A DNA stretch of 64,000 nucleotides from Flaccisagitta enflata (taxonomy: Eukaryota > Chaetognatha > Sagittoidea > Aphragmophora). Of this stretch, positions 34,518 through 45,642 are shown piece by piece. The stretch lies in NCBI GenBank assembly GCA_965153355.1, contig OZ231127.1, positions 16,678,001 to 16,742,000 on the forward strand, given 5' to 3'. Made by a program: the position numbers and the translations under genes. Positions within the stretch are counted from its first letter, which is position 1, and each line of letters begins with the position of its first letter. The notes beneath the pieces are model-generated. The model had not been told where the DNA came from. It was given only the letters and a program-made list of their open reading frames with translations, and searched no databases.

Positions 34518-34857
34518 AACAAGCCCGACCGGGCAACGATGCGTCCTGACTGTGTCATTACGTGGAGCGAAATTTGCGCTGATAGTATGTGACGTATGGG
34601 TTGACGTATGGATGAACTGACAGACAAACTGCAAAACACGTGTATCGATCGTTTAATTCGGTATACGGTGTCGCCATGACCAAAAACAGCTGAGAAAAAC
34701 GTTTTTCAGCCAGGCGTTACGGACGGACGGACGGACGGACGGACGGACGGACGGACGGACGGACGGACGAATGGACGGACGGACGGACGGACGGACGGAC
34801 GGACGGACGGACGGACCAACAAACCCTCTTATAGAGGTGCGAGGACTCATCTAAAAA
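34518..34857 (+). mobile_element. HINE-like element with a long pure GACG array
   Basis: It starts AACAAGCCCGACCGGGCAAC and ends CTCTTATAGAGGTGCGAGG with ACTCATCTAAAAAGG. The (GGAC)n core at 34,717-34,815 is about 24 units with one ATGG interruption. Mirrored at 45,643-45,966. Confidence 0.7.
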
Positions 34858-34890
34858 GGGCCAGTTTTATTGACGCTATGGTTATTGGTT

Positions 34891-34894
<4 letters not shown>

Positions 34895-34985
<91 letters not shown>

Positions 34986-34999
34986 TCTGTCTCTCTGTC

Positions 35000-35038
<39 letters not shown>
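34895..35038. repeat. Compound (GT)n-(CT)n microsatellite
   Basis: About 44 GT units then about 25 CT units with CTGT interruptions. Mirrored, longer, at 45,386-45,606. Confidence 0.95.
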
Positions 35039-35040
<2 letters not shown>

Positions 35041-35042
<2 letters not shown>

Positions 35043-35694
35043 GAATGCTACGGCAGAAAGGACATACAGACGGACCGACCGATCAAAAAATGCCGCGTAG
35101 ACTGCACAGCAAGTACGGCTTTAGTACGCTACTAAGAAACGAAGAGGAAGAAGGTAATTGAACCATGACGACATAAGAGAGAGAAAGAAAAGGGATCTGC
35201 CGTTACTTTTGTTTCTTTCCTTCCTCCTTTTTGCCTCCCTCCTTAGCCTCTAAATCGCGTCTAAACTGCTTCATTTCGATTCCAATTCAAACTCACATTT
35301 TCTCATTCTTTTAAGACGTTCACTCGTATTTGTCCTAGCTTGTTCGTCTGCTCGTTTAAAAAGGTTCCTGTCAAATTTAGCAATAGTTACCATTTGATTT
35401 GATAAGTGAAACAATATCCTTTGCTTTGCCCAAACTGAATTACATTTATTCTAGTTTGGGTATAGTGAGGGATGTTGTTCCACCTATCATAGAAGAGGGC
35501 CTGGAAAGTTGTAAACCCTTCCTGACTACGCGCACCACTCCTCTTTTGGCTATAAAAACATTCGTTCTGAGTCTACCCCAATGCCCGAACAAAAATTTTC
35601 TTTGGGATTATACGAGAGTTGTTGTATGTGCCTTGTTTGGCAACGAGGTTGGTAACTGGACAGTACGCATACACTAGTCAGTCTAAGGCCTTGT
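35041..35694. other. Conserved non-coding stretch shared by both arms
   Basis: Mirrored at 44,728-45,385. A 92-codon frame (35,399-35,677 and 44,747-45,025) is identical in both arms, unusually well preserved, but its peptide (MISETISFALPKLNYIYSSL start) matches no family I know. The identity may simply reflect recent common origin. Confidence 0.35.
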
Positions 35695-35983
35695 TTTTTT
35701 AGTCGCGCTTACGCGACTCTATGACCCACTCTGTCCGTTTGTCGGTGCGTCCGTCGGTCGCTCCGTCGGTGCGTCACACGTCGTTTTACTGAAATGTTTG
35801 AAAATCTGTTGTTCTCAGGCTATAACCCTTGAAAAAGTGCGTGATGCACGAAATATATCGGGGTGGATTTTACAAGTTTGCTTTTTTTAGCAGTTTTACG
35901 TCGTTTTAAGTCATTATAAGTCATTTTCCATTTTGTCTTTGATTCTTGACGACCCCACGCCACTTAAAGGTGTTAGCCTTGTT
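35695..35983 (-). mobile_element. HINE-like element, AAGTCATT-core subfamily
   Basis: In reverse: TTTTTTAGTCGCGCTTACGC, ACTCTATGACCCACTCTGTC, (GTCG/GTGC)n, TTTTAAGTCATTATAAGTCA and AGGTGTTAGCCTTGTTTT. Mirrored at 44,441-44,727. Confidence 0.7.
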
Positions 35984-36040
35984 TTCCATCCGTTCTTAAT
36001 TCAATTTCTTTTATCTCTTTGTTATCGTCGTCATATACTA

Positions 36041-36097
36041 ACAGGTCTCACAAAATTAGGCGGAAAAGTAAAATGATCAATATAGATAGTAAAAATG
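36041..36097. mobile_element. Truncated copy of the ACAGGTCTCAC MITE at the gap
   Basis: It begins TA|ACAGGTCTCACAAAATTAGG, identical to an end of the complete element at 43,780-44,383, and is cut off by the run of N after 57 bp. Confidence 0.85.
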
Positions 36098-36107
36098 NNN
36101 NNNNNNN
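36098..36107. other. Assembly gap (10 N)
   Basis: Ten undetermined bases. Sequence left of the gap is homologous, inverted, to 44,327 onward; sequence right of it is not the continuation of the MITE. Confidence 0.99.
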
Positions 36108-36917
36108 ATATTCAAGAGAAACAGGGTTTTCATTTTCTTATGCGGAAGTTGGGCATCTCATCCAGCTGATTGAGGCCTCCAATGATATTAATAGAGTAAT
36201 TAAATTTAATTATTATATTTCATTTGGCACCAAGCAGAAAGCTCTATGCCAAATATTTTTTTGCGCTATGATTTTTAAAGATTTATTTACGAAAAATTCC
36301 AATGGAATTTTGTTTAGATTTTTTTTCATATTGTGTAGGATCAACAAAGAAGTGTATTTATGTTTACTTGAGCATGCAAATACAAAAAACATGTTTATGA
36401 GCACAGCTGCTCATCTATGAGGGTGTTCTTGAAAATTTTAGCTCATTTAGCTCACTTAGCTCAGTCTATTCTTTCTGATTTCAAATACAACAAATGAATA
36501 AATATTTTCATACTTGTTTAACCAAGCAAATAAAAAAAAAACATGTAAGTGAGCAGAGCTGCTCATCTGTGAGAGTGTTTTTTCAGTATTCTGGCTCATT
36601 TAGCTCATTCAAATTGCTCTTTTTCTCTTATTTGAAAAAGGGTGAATACATTAATGTTTTGATTTAAGCATGCAAATACAAGAAAGCATGTCAATAAGCA
36701 AACTCTGGTTGAAATATTTTGATAATTTTAGGTCATCTCACTCATTTGGCTCAGTTCTAATTTTTCTTTGATTTTCAGCGCAATCAATACATTCAACTGC
36801 TTTTGATTTGATCTAACAAATAAAAAAATATTCAGTGACTGAAAACATAAGCCTGGTGAAAAGTGACCAATGTTTACAACTTTTTCCCTCACGGCGACAG
36901 CCGCCATTACTGGTAAT
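36108..36917 (+). repeat. GCCGCCATTACTGG repeat element, copy 2
   Basis: Homologous to 26,452-27,090 in reverse. Positions about 36,330-36,860 hold about three units of roughly 155 bp, each with GCTGCTCATCTNTGAG followed by TTAGCTCATTTAGCTCA or close variants. It ends CTCACGGCGACAGCCGCC and ATTACTGG. Confidence 0.65.
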
Positions 36918-37552
36918 ATGTAACTAATGTAAGATTCAGCATGTAGTCCTTTTGAAGCTGTAGACTAAAAAATAATGGTACTGTGAATATATGTGTGTAA
37001 AGGCTTCCCAGTGCGTGAATTCTTGCACACTCTGTGATTGAAGCATACGAAACGTTTACCTTTGATACCGTGCTTGATTGTAAGATTAATGACAGTGTCA
37101 TATGCTAAGTTGCTGTGGTATAGAACGGAAATTCAAACAGAAATAACAGACCAAAGAGGAAAAAGAATTTAGAAAGAAATCAATTTCATGCTTTCCTTTC
37201 AATCTAATACTACTTACAGTCATTTATTTTGCAAAGATAATCAGTTACAAGGTTGTTCACATGGATTGCAGTATCCTAGCTCAAACCAAATATGTTTTCA
37301 TCCCGAACGACCGACTGACGGTCCGATACAACTGCCTATGGCGTCGCGATTTCTTGATTTACAATAATCTTCCTCTGTCAGACGCTCATCGTCCTCATTC
37401 TAAAGTGTTTGTGTTTGTGTTTGTGTTTGTGTTTGTGTTTGTGCATCTGGTGTATTTTTTCTCCTAGAATTAATACATGGAACACAGCCGGATGTCTCAT
37501 ATATTCGCATGTACAATACAGTCCCGCTCTTCGGTAGCGGATTGCAAGGGAC
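36918..37552. other. Non-coding stretch with a (TTTGTG)n run
   Basis: Positions 37,408-37,442 are about six GTGTTT units. Nothing else is recognised. The final 60 bp (GGTTACAATGTTGTTGTGG) resembles a HINE-like 5' block and abuts the broken Penelope-like reading frame. Confidence 0.4.
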
Positions 37553-38380
37553 TCACAAATCTATTTCATCATAGGTTACAATGTTGTTGTGGAGAGGAGG
37601 GAGGAGCATATCTGATGGTGAAGGAACGATCACAACTTCCGATTTTTGCTCAAGTATGGCTTTTTTGATGATATCACTCTTATGGACTTTTGGGAGTCCA
37701 TAAAAATTCGCTTCTTTTGAATCGAATTTAGAGAGAAATTTGACCTCATCTTTAGTCAAATTATTTGCATACTTTCTGCATAAAGACGTGATCTCGAGAA
37801 ATATCTCCTTACTCTGATTGTTTTGACATGGTTCAAAATAGTCCGGGTTGTTGAATACAGATAAGACCATTTGGCGATAATGATCTCCATCAAGAATAAC
37901 AACGGCGCCACCCTTATCGGCTGGCATGATGACAATTTTGAATGAATCGACCAACTCCTGTAATTCCTTTAGAGCCGACCGTTCAAAACGAGTGAGATTG
38001 TCTTTTTTGTTTTGGGCTTCTATGGAATCAAGATTAGATGCCAATGAACCTAAAAAATCACAGTATTTGTCCAGATGTTCGTCACGATCCGGAGGCGGTG
38101 TGAAATTAGACGGATTTTTTGCTAATGATTCACTACTGCTTTGAGTTCCGTGAAAAAATTCTTTCAGGCGCATTTGTCTACTGAAAGATCTAATGTCTGC
38201 TGAGAGTTCAGTGTGATTAGAGGATCTCGGAACTGGGGTAAACTTTAAGCCTCGTTTTAGCAATGCGATGTGAGAGGCTGTAAGTGTGATTTTAGAACAA
38301 TTGATTATTTTTGGTTGGGCCTCTTCCGACGATTCGGATGAGGCTTCCGCTTCCGAAAAACCGGATTCTGCGCTTCCGGT
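37553..38380 (-). pseudogene. Penelope-like element reverse transcriptase, N-terminal part
   Basis: The open frame runs from just after a stop at 38,381-38,383. It reads ALLKRGLKFTPVP, then MRLKEFFH, IMPADKGGAVVILDGDHY and FYGLPKVHK. This order is the N-terminal and first core blocks of Penelope-like (PLE) reverse transcriptases, which use a distinctive ADKGG block and a LPKxHK block. The frame stops soon after LPKVHK. The catalytic YADD-type motif and any GIY-YIG endonuclease are missing, so the copy cannot be active. The break coincides with a HINE-like 5' block. The frame differs from the upstream ORF (38,292-39,407), so at least one frameshift separates them. Confidence 0.8.
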
Positions 38381-39386
38381 TCATTCTGATTAGACGCGGC
38401 GTCATTGTTCTGTTTGTTTTTATTCGCGGTTTTTTTCGATTCGGTCGCGCGTTGGCGTTGGAGCTGGCGTTGGCGTCGGCGCTGGCGTTGGCGCAAGCAT
38501 TGGCATTGTCGTCTGCATCAGCGTTAGGCCGCGAAGTTGGACCCTTCTTTTGACGATTGCCTTTCACATTCGTTTTGGAATTGGGGCCTTTTTTCTGATT
38601 TGGTTCAGGGCGAGAATTCTTCTTTTTCGAATTTTTTCCACGCGTATCAGAGGACTTTGTCGACTCCGATGTTTGTCCACTTTTGGCCGGCTTTGTCTTC
38701 GGCGCTGTAGACTTCTCCTGAACGTCTTCCAACGACGGGTCTGATGGAAGTTTGTCGAACCATTTCTCCTTCTCTTCCCACTTTTTCAATTCACGGGTTT
38801 CTCCATTGACTTTTGCGTCATTCCAACGGCGAAAAAGCGCATCTTTTTTCTTTTCATCCTGTGTCACACCCTGGATGAGATCCTTCATTTGGCTCTCAAG
38901 AGTCTCATTAGCCGTCTGTGCGTTTTTGGCATGAAGCGTCATGACACGGCATTCATTTTCAACAAATGCTTTCGCCTGTTCTACCCGAATTGCGTCAATC
39001 TCCGCGTTTTCCGGTTGACTAGGCGTGGGACGAAATTTTTTGACGAAAAAAGGAGGATCCTTTTGCATCCACTCTCTGTACTTAGAAGCAAGAGCGGTAT
39101 TTCGAATGGATTTGTGGGTGTTGGAAGAATTGGCTTTCACTAGTTTTTGCCACTGTGCCGCTACTGAGTCGATACATTGATTTACATCCTTGTCAAAAGC
39201 TGTTTCTTTCTCCTTCTCATCGCTCGTGAATTTAAACTGTTCCCGACCGAGATGGACTCCAGCACTTGTGCGTGTGGGAGTTTGAGAAAAGATTGGGATT
39301 TGACTTTGTGTTTGGATAGGTGTTGCTGGGTTTCCCCCGTTTTCTGCATCATGATTGTGATTGATTGTGTATATATATATGATATA

Positions 39387-39407
<21 letters not shown>
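38292..39407 (-). pseudogene. Penelope-like element upstream reading frame
   Basis: A frame of up to about 360 codons directly upstream of the RT frame and on the same strand. It is lysine- and glutamate-rich with long predicted helix (about residues 50-230 after the repeat-encoded start). A basic, Asn/Ala-repeat tail near NANACANASADANASSNAN follows, then frame drift into the RT frame. The apparent start (MYIYIYI) is encoded by a (TA)n run, so the true start is unknown. I read it as the N-terminal portion of the same PLE polyprotein or a separate ORF of the element; no recognised domain. Confidence 0.5.

Positions 39408-39476
<69 letters not shown>
39370..39476. repeat. (TA)n microsatellite
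   Basis: About 100 bp of TA with a few GT or CA interruptions at the upstream border of the PLE frame. Confidence 0.95.
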
Positions 39477-39478
<2 letters not shown>

Positions 39479-40374
39479 ATATATTATGATATATATGATA
39501 TGATTTATATGATATGATTTATGATATATATCATTTATGATGAACGAAATGAGTTTTCTATTGATTTCAAACATTTTTAGCGATTTTTCATTCGAGCGTG
39601 ACAGACGGATGGACAAACGGATGGACAGAGCTTCTTATAGTAGGCAAAAAATTTCAAGCTAAAAACGCAAAGCACCAGTGAAAGATTTGGATAAGTGAAT
39701 GAGGGGCTGTCTTAACTTGCTGTGTGTAAGTGGACAATGCTTGGTTCAAAGTAAAACATACTGCGCTTTTGAGTTTTAAATGTGTACTATTATCATAAAT
39801 TTCTCAACGATCAAGAGACCCCCGCATTGTTTTGAATCGTTGAATCGTTGAATCTTTTTAAATCCTCTGCCGCTGCTCCTGACGCTGCCGCTGCTTTGTT
39901 CATATGTTTTTTTGCGTTTTCTGCCTTGTGCCCCTAGAGGGCCGCTAAAACAGAGAGCAAGAAGAAGGCAGAAGAACAACTTTTGCTAGTGATTTCTATG
40001 TAGATGATGACACAAGCACAGGCGCTTTATAATTTTCCATATAACAATGTGAAATTGGAGTCTGAATCGAAAGTAAAGACAGCTTATGGCCCCCCGAGGT
40101 GCCCTGAATCCTGGGATCTAAAAATCATCGTTGCATATTTCTGAATCATTTCCAGTGATTTTTGCTTCTTTTTGAGATTTTCAACTCGAGCGTGACCGAC
40201 CGACCGACAGACAGAGCTAGATATAGAGTTGCTATGGCGCACCTAAAAATATAATGATGAATAAAATGAATAAAAAAAAGTGTGGACGAAAGAATAGAGA
40301 CAGAAAAATGGAAGACGAAAACAAAGATGGATACGAAGACAGAAACGCAGACAACCGACGGGCAAAAGCAAAAT
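39477..40374. other. Non-coding stretch with two HINE-like tails
   Basis: 39,598-39,650 (GACGGATGGACAAACGGATG) and 40,190-40,256 (GACCGACCGACCGACAGAC, then GGCGCACCTAAAAAT) are core-plus-tail relics preceded by a shared CTCGAGCGTGAC-like block. No gene recognised. Confidence 0.45.
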
Positions 40375-40660
40375 AAACAAGGCCGGATACGCGGCTAGAC
40401 AGTCGCGGACGGTTAAGCAGGGGCCGTAATTCGAAAACCGCTCGCAATAAAAAACAAGGCCGTATACACGGCAGCATTAGTCGCGGATGGGTGGGCAGGA
40501 GCAGAAAACCTCAAAAAACAACTTTGTGACGGACCGACCGACCAACGGACGGACGGACCGACGGACCGAAAAGTGGCTTATAGAGTCGTGTGTCCGCGAT
40601 TAGAAATATGGGCCGGACTGACACGGCAGGTTTCAGAGTCGTGTGTCTGCGACTTAAAAA
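40375..40660 (+). mobile_element. Nested HINE-like elements, double 5' and double 3' ends
   Basis: Two starts (ACAAGGCCGGATACGCGGC at 40,377 and ACAAGGCCGTATACACGGC near 40,454) precede one GACGGACGGACCGACGGACC core. Two tails follow (GAGTCGTGTGTCCGCGATTA and GAGTCGTGTGTCTGCGACTT). The order start-start-tail-tail is what one copy inserted inside another would give. Confidence 0.7.
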
Positions 40661-41319
40661 CAAACGGACACCCAGTCACCAACGATCACATCCGAACAGG
40701 TAAGATTAAAAAATAACAAAAGGCAGCAATTACAGAAAGCGAAAAAAATGCAATTGTCGGACTACATAGCAACGAAGATGAAACGACGAACAAGCAAACT
40801 GAATCAGATATGAATAGACAGACAGACAAACAGAGAGGCTTGACAAACCTTTCTGACAGACGGGCAATCAGACAGACCGACAGACAGACCAACAGACAGA
40901 TAGACAGACGGAAAAAGAAAGAGTAGAGATCGCTGAGGTCCCCTCGAGCTAAATGGATTCTCCTCAAGATCAAAAGGGTCAACTGAAAGAATTTGTCACC
41001 TGAAAAAAAAGCCATCTGAGAATGGAAACGCCCTTCATTAGAGAGACTCGTCATCTTCGTCAGCATTTGCAATCTTGGCTTCCCTAAACTACTCAGTCGT
41101 CAGAGTCGTTGTCTTCGTCGTTGTCGTCGTTGTCGTCGTTGTAGTCGTTGTCGTCGTCGTCAGTCGTCGTCGACAGTATTTCTTGCTGTCTTTGTCGATG
41201 CCGTCGTTTTTGTGGCAATTATCTTCAAAATTCTTTATGTAATACGTGTTTTCGTTAATGACGTAGCTCTTAATGTTACTGTCGTTGATGTTATCGTTGT
41301 CTGTGTTGTTATCGTTGTC
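40661..41319. other. Non-coding stretch, GACA-rich
   Basis: ACAGACAGACAAACAG-type tetramers occur at 40,815-40,910, and a GTCGTCGTTGTCG run at 41,098-41,180. No gene recognised. Confidence 0.4.
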
Positions 41320-41321
41320 TC

Positions 41322-41360
<39 letters not shown>

Positions 41361-41362
41361 AG

Positions 41363-41424
<62 letters not shown>

Positions 41425-41425
41425 G
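41320..41425. repeat. (GTT)n microsatellite
   Basis: About 35 GTT units. The poly-Asn, poly-Val and poly-Thr frames over it lack any flanking protein-like sequence. Confidence 0.95.
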
Positions 41426-41520
41426 ATGATTTGTTCATCATTCAATTGTTATCATGTAACCTACCTTGGATCATTATTGTCGTCAACACGTTATTGCGAT
41501 CGTCATCAGCTGCAAGTGCA

Positions 41521-42150
41521 ACTGCTAATCTAGAACCTAAACATAACCACCTACAGGCTACAGCTCCTAATTAGATTTCAATCACCATTGCAATTGTCAT
41601 AAAGTTGTAATCATCAACTGCTAATCTAGGACCTAGACATAACCACCTACAGGCTACAGCGCCTTATTAGAATTCAATCACCATTGCAATTGTCATAAAG
41701 TTGTAATCATCAACTGCTAATCTAGGACCTAGACATCACCACCTACAGGCTACCGCGCCTAATTAGATTTCAATCACCATTGCAATTGTCATGAAGTTGT
41801 GATCATCAACTGGTAATCTAGGACCTAGACATCACGACCTACAGGCTACAGCGCTAATTAGATTTCAATCACTTGCAATTGTCATAAAGTTGTAATCATC
41901 AACTGGTAATCTAGGACCTAGACATAATCACCTACAGGCTACAGCGCCTAATTAGATTTCAATCACCATTGCAATTGTCATAAAGTTGTAATCATCAACT
42001 GGTAATCTAGGACCTAGACATCACCACCTACAGGCTACAGCGCCTAATTAGATTTCAATCACCATTGCAATTGTCATAAAGTTGTAATCATCAACTGGTA
42101 ATCTAGGACCTAGACATCACCTACGGGCTTCGGCGCCTAATTAGTTTTCC
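41521..42150. repeat. 96-bp tandem array, about 6.5 copies
   Basis: ACTGCTAATCTAG or ACTGGTAATCTAG recurs at 41,521, 41,617, 41,713, 41,809, 41,902, 41,998 and 42,094, a strict 96-bp period with one 93-bp unit. Units also share CACCTACAGGCTACAGCG, CCATTGCAATTGTCATAA and CTAATTAGATTTCAATC. Copies are over 90% alike by eye. No reading frame is conserved. Confidence 0.92.
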
Positions 42151-42291
42151 ATCATCGTTTCGAGTCTCAGCCCTAATATGAGTGAAGTTCAAAGTCTCCG
42201 CCTTTAATGGCCCCTCTTTTTCCCCTCTCTCTTTCAAATCAATTTTCGCCCTAATTGACAATTTGGAAGACATTTCCTGGGTGGTGGTGGT

Positions 42292-42296
42292 TGTGG

Positions 42297-42376
<80 letters not shown>

Positions 42377-42455
42377 GACGTTGTTGTTGTTGTCGTTGTT
42401 GTCGTTGTTGTCGTTGTTGTCGTTGTTGTTTTTGTTGTTGTTTTCTTAGTCCATA
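42292..42455. repeat. (GTT)n microsatellite with GTC interruptions
   Basis: About 50 GTT units, the last third with regular GTC substitutions every third unit. Confidence 0.95.
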
Positions 42456-42685
42456 GAAACTGTTGGTTTGCAAGTCGATGCCTCTGCTTACAGCCGCAAA
42501 CCAGGTTCAACCGTCTCTATCAATCATTCGTGCCCCTGCCCTGCGCCAACATGGCCACAGCCAAGGGACCAATTCCGTCGTTGTTAGATCGGTCAAGATC
42601 TCATACACAGTAGAGCACCGCTTAAGCGCACCCGCTTTTAAGACATGCCCGCCTACAAGTGTTATGAAAGATTTTGGAGCTATTT

Positions 42686-43053
42686 CTAGTCGTGTGCATG
42701 TGACTCTATAAGCCGCTATGTTGGTTGGTTTGTTCGCATTAGCTTTTTGGCAATATGGTTGGTCTTTCCATTATTGCTCCTGCCCAAACATTTGGGTTAA
42801 CCCTGTTAATCACTGTCCTGCTCACCCGCAAGTGACTTCGGTAGCCTTGTATCCAACCTTATTCTTAGTGTCCGCTTGGTACGTCCGTTTGTTGGTTGCT
42901 CTGTCTGTGTGTCTGTCTGTCGGTCCGTCACACTTACTTTTTTTTATCAATTTTATTTTCTTATGTCATTTTAAGTCATTTAATAGTATAGTAAGTCATT
43001 CTAAGTCATTCTGTTAGTCTCACATGTGACTTAAACGTGTTGGCCTTGTTTGG
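42686..43053 (-). mobile_element. HINE-like element(s), AAGTCATT-core subfamily
   Basis: In reverse: CTAGTCGTGTGCATGTGACT tail, GTTGGTTGGTTTGTTCGC, TTGCTCCTGCCCAAACATTT, then GGTAGCCTTGTATCC (an old 5' end). A second core (CTGTCTGTCGGTCCGTCAC), TAAGTCATTCTAAGTCATTC and GTGTTGGCCTTGTTTGG follow. It is probably two overlapping copies. Confidence 0.6.
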
Positions 43054-43611
43054 CAATAAAGCAGCTTTGCTATAATGTATGATATTGTTTAGTTCCTTGA
43101 CATCCGCACAAGTGAAGCTCAACTGTATCGTGCTTTAACGAATCGAATGTTTTGCATAACGACCGCAAATTTGAAGCAAAAGAGAACATGAAATATTTTA
43201 GTCTAGAAAGCAAATGACCTTGTTTCTTTTTCGTTTGCCACACAATGTCGTCTTTCTTGACTCGAGTGCGTTCGCGACTGCTTACGCGTGTGTCTGAGTC
43301 CGGGACTACCGTTTGCATGCAAAATGTAGGAAAAGGACTCGTCATTGAATAGAGAGAAAAGATAAAAGCAAGTAGAAAAAAAAAAGAAAAGAATCAGGAG
43401 AAAAAGAAGAAAATACGGAGAATTGAGGATCAAGAGGAGCATGAGTAAAGAAGAAGAGTGATGTAAGCGATAGTGATGGTGAGTTAATTGAAGTGAGTGA
43501 TAATGAAAATGAAAAAAAATATGGAAAAGAAGACATAAGAATAACCCACAGCACCTCCCCTAAAAGAACGACAACATATCAAAGACGGTAAACAAAAGCG
43601 GCTGAACGTCA
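43054..43611. other. Non-coding stretch
   Basis: AG-rich and AT-rich unique sequence between two repeat elements; no gene recognised. Confidence 0.4.
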
Positions 43612-43757
43612 TTTTTAGTTGCGGACACGCAACTCTATAAGAGGCTTTGTCCGTCCGTCCGTTGGTTGGTTGGTCGGTCCGTAACCATCGAGTCGAAAAG
43701 TGGGAAAACGCCCCTGCCCACCCGTCTGCAACTGATGGCCGTGTATCCGGCCTTGTT
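43612..43757 (-). mobile_element. HINE-like element, compact 146-bp copy
   Basis: The cleanest short copy. In reverse it reads TTTTTAGTTGCGGACACGCA, ACTCTATAAGAGGCTTTGTC, CGTCCGTCCGTTGGTTGG, CCCCTGCCCACCCGTCTGC and GTGTATCCGGCCTTGTT. The stem GTTGCG..CGCAAC and both ends are intact. Confidence 0.75.
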
Positions 43758-43779
43758 CTGTAAGGCAACCATGACTATA

Positions 43780-44383
43780 ACAGGTCTCACAAAATTAGGC
43801 GGAAAGAGCTGAAAACTCGTTGAAAAGAGGGTTAAAAATGCGAATATAATCAATCCAAGTGATGTATATCACCAATTTATGTTCATTTTATCAACTTAAT
43901 GCGAAAAATTCCCAAAAAAGGAAATGGCTATCCCCTAATGAACGTAAATATGCTGATGAGTCAAAGGCAAACAAATTTGGGATTGACATACTATCCTTAT
44001 TGTTTATGCTAGACTTCACCTTCAATTCTTCAACTGCTGTCAACATACGCGGCTTTTTGTCTGCGTGACTGACTTTCCTGCATCCATCTATTGCATCACA
44101 CGATAAATGGCGATTTTTTTGTATTCCATCTTCTTAAAATGACGAATGGTAAACGTTTTCCTTTCTGCTGCATTTTTCTCGTTAAAATCAGCAATAATCT
44201 GATACCTCACTTTTGGTAAAACACCCTCCATCACGCCCTACATGCAGGAAAGTCGCCAACATCGATTTGCTAAGTCAAAATACTGGGTCTTAGCTATCTC
44301 CATGTCAAATTTCATCATGCTGAGGGCATTTTTACTATCTATATTGATCATTTTACTTTTCCGCCTAATTTTGTGAGACCTGT
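43780..44383. mobile_element. 604-bp MITE with TA duplication, AATTAGGCGG ends
   Basis: Termini ACAGGTCTCACAAAATTAGG and CCTAATTTTGTGAGACCTGT are perfectly inverted and each is bordered by TA (43,778-43,779; 44,384-44,385). This fits Tc1/mariner-type MITEs. No transposase. The AATTAGGCG core is shared with the element at 47,858-48,438. The left-arm copy is cut by the assembly gap. Confidence 0.85.
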
Positions 44384-44440
44384 TAGTATATGACGACGAT
44401 AACAAAGAGATAAAAGAAATTGAATTAAGAACGGATGGAA

Positions 44441-44727
44441 AACAAGGCTAACACCTTTAAGTGGCGTGGGGTCGTCAAGAATCAAAGACAAAATGGAAAA
44501 TGACTTATAATGACTTAAAACGACGTAAAACTGCTAAAAAAAGCAAACTTGTAAAATCCACCCCGATATATTTCGTGCATCACGCACTTTTTCAAGGGTT
44601 ATAGCCTGAGAACAACAGATTTTCAAACATTTCAGTAAAACGACGTGTGACGCACCGACGGAGCGACCGACGGACGCACCGACAAACGGACAGAGTGGGT
44701 CATAGAGTCGCGTAAGCGCGACTAAAA
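44441..44727 (+). mobile_element. HINE-like element, AATGACTT-core subfamily
   Basis: AACAAGGCTAACACC, AATGACTTATAATGACTTAA, GACGGAGCGACCGACGGACG and AGAGTCGCGTAAGCGCGACT with a run of A. The tail stem GTCGCG..CGCGAC has a 4-nt loop here. Immediately after it another ACAAGGCC start begins. Confidence 0.72.
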
Positions 44728-45381
44728 AAACAAGGCCTTAGACTGACTAGTGTATGCGTACTGTCCAGTTACCAACCTCGTTGCCAAACAAGGCACATAC
44801 AACAACTCTCGTATAATCCCAAAGAAAATTTTTGTTCGGGCATTGGGGTAGACTCAGAACGAATGTTTTTATAGCCAAAAGAGGAGTGGTGCGCGTAGTC
44901 AGGAAGGGTTTACAACTTTCCAGGCCCTCTTCTATGATAGGTGGAACAACATCCCTCACTATACCCAAACTAGAATAAATGTAATTCAGTTTGGGCAAAG
45001 CAAAGGATATTGTTTCACTTATCAAATCAAATGGTAACTATTGCTAAATTTGACAGGAACCTTTTTAAACGAGCAGACGAACAAGCTAGGACAAATACGA
45101 GTGAACGTCTTAAAAGAATGAGAAAATGTGAGTTTGAATTGGAATCGAAATGAAGCAGTTTAGACGCGATTTAGAGGCTAAGGAGGGAGGCAAAAAGGAG
45201 GAAGGAAAGAAACAAAAGTAACGGCAGATCCCTTTTCTTTCTCTCTCTTATGTCGTCATGGTTCAATTACCTTCTTCCTCTTCGTTTCTTAGTAGCGTAC
45301 TAAAGCCGTACTTGCTGTGCAGTCTACGCGGCATTTTTTGATCGGTCGGTCCGTCTGTATGTCCTTTCTGCCGTAGCATTC

Positions 45382-45607
<226 letters not shown>

Positions 45608-45642
45608 TTAACCAATAACCATAGCGTCAATAAAACTGGCCC

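Noticed and set aside
34717-34815. (GACG)n as an ordinary stand-alone microsatellite
   Set aside because: It sits at the fixed core position of a HINE-like element with both ends recognisable, so it is better described as part of that element.
36019-36420. 133-codon frame crossing the gap
   Set aside because: It joins sequence on two sides of undetermined bases that are unlikely to be contiguous.
38292-39407. Intact independent gene starting at 39,407
   Set aside because: The start and first dozen codons are (TA)n, and the frame ends by drifting out of register beside a broken PLE reverse transcriptase.
41089-41574. Poly-Asn, poly-Val and poly-Thr frames
   Set aside because: Pure (GTT)n translation without conserved flanks, unlike the poly-Asn tract in helicase exon A, which has coding sequence on both sides.
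41521-42150. CRISPR-like array
   Set aside because: Units are contiguous 96-bp repeats without unique spacers, in animal-like nuclear DNA.
42121-42613. Poly-Gln, poly-Thr and poly-Val frames
   Set aside because: Same reason: (GTT)n with GTC interruptions, no conserved flanks.
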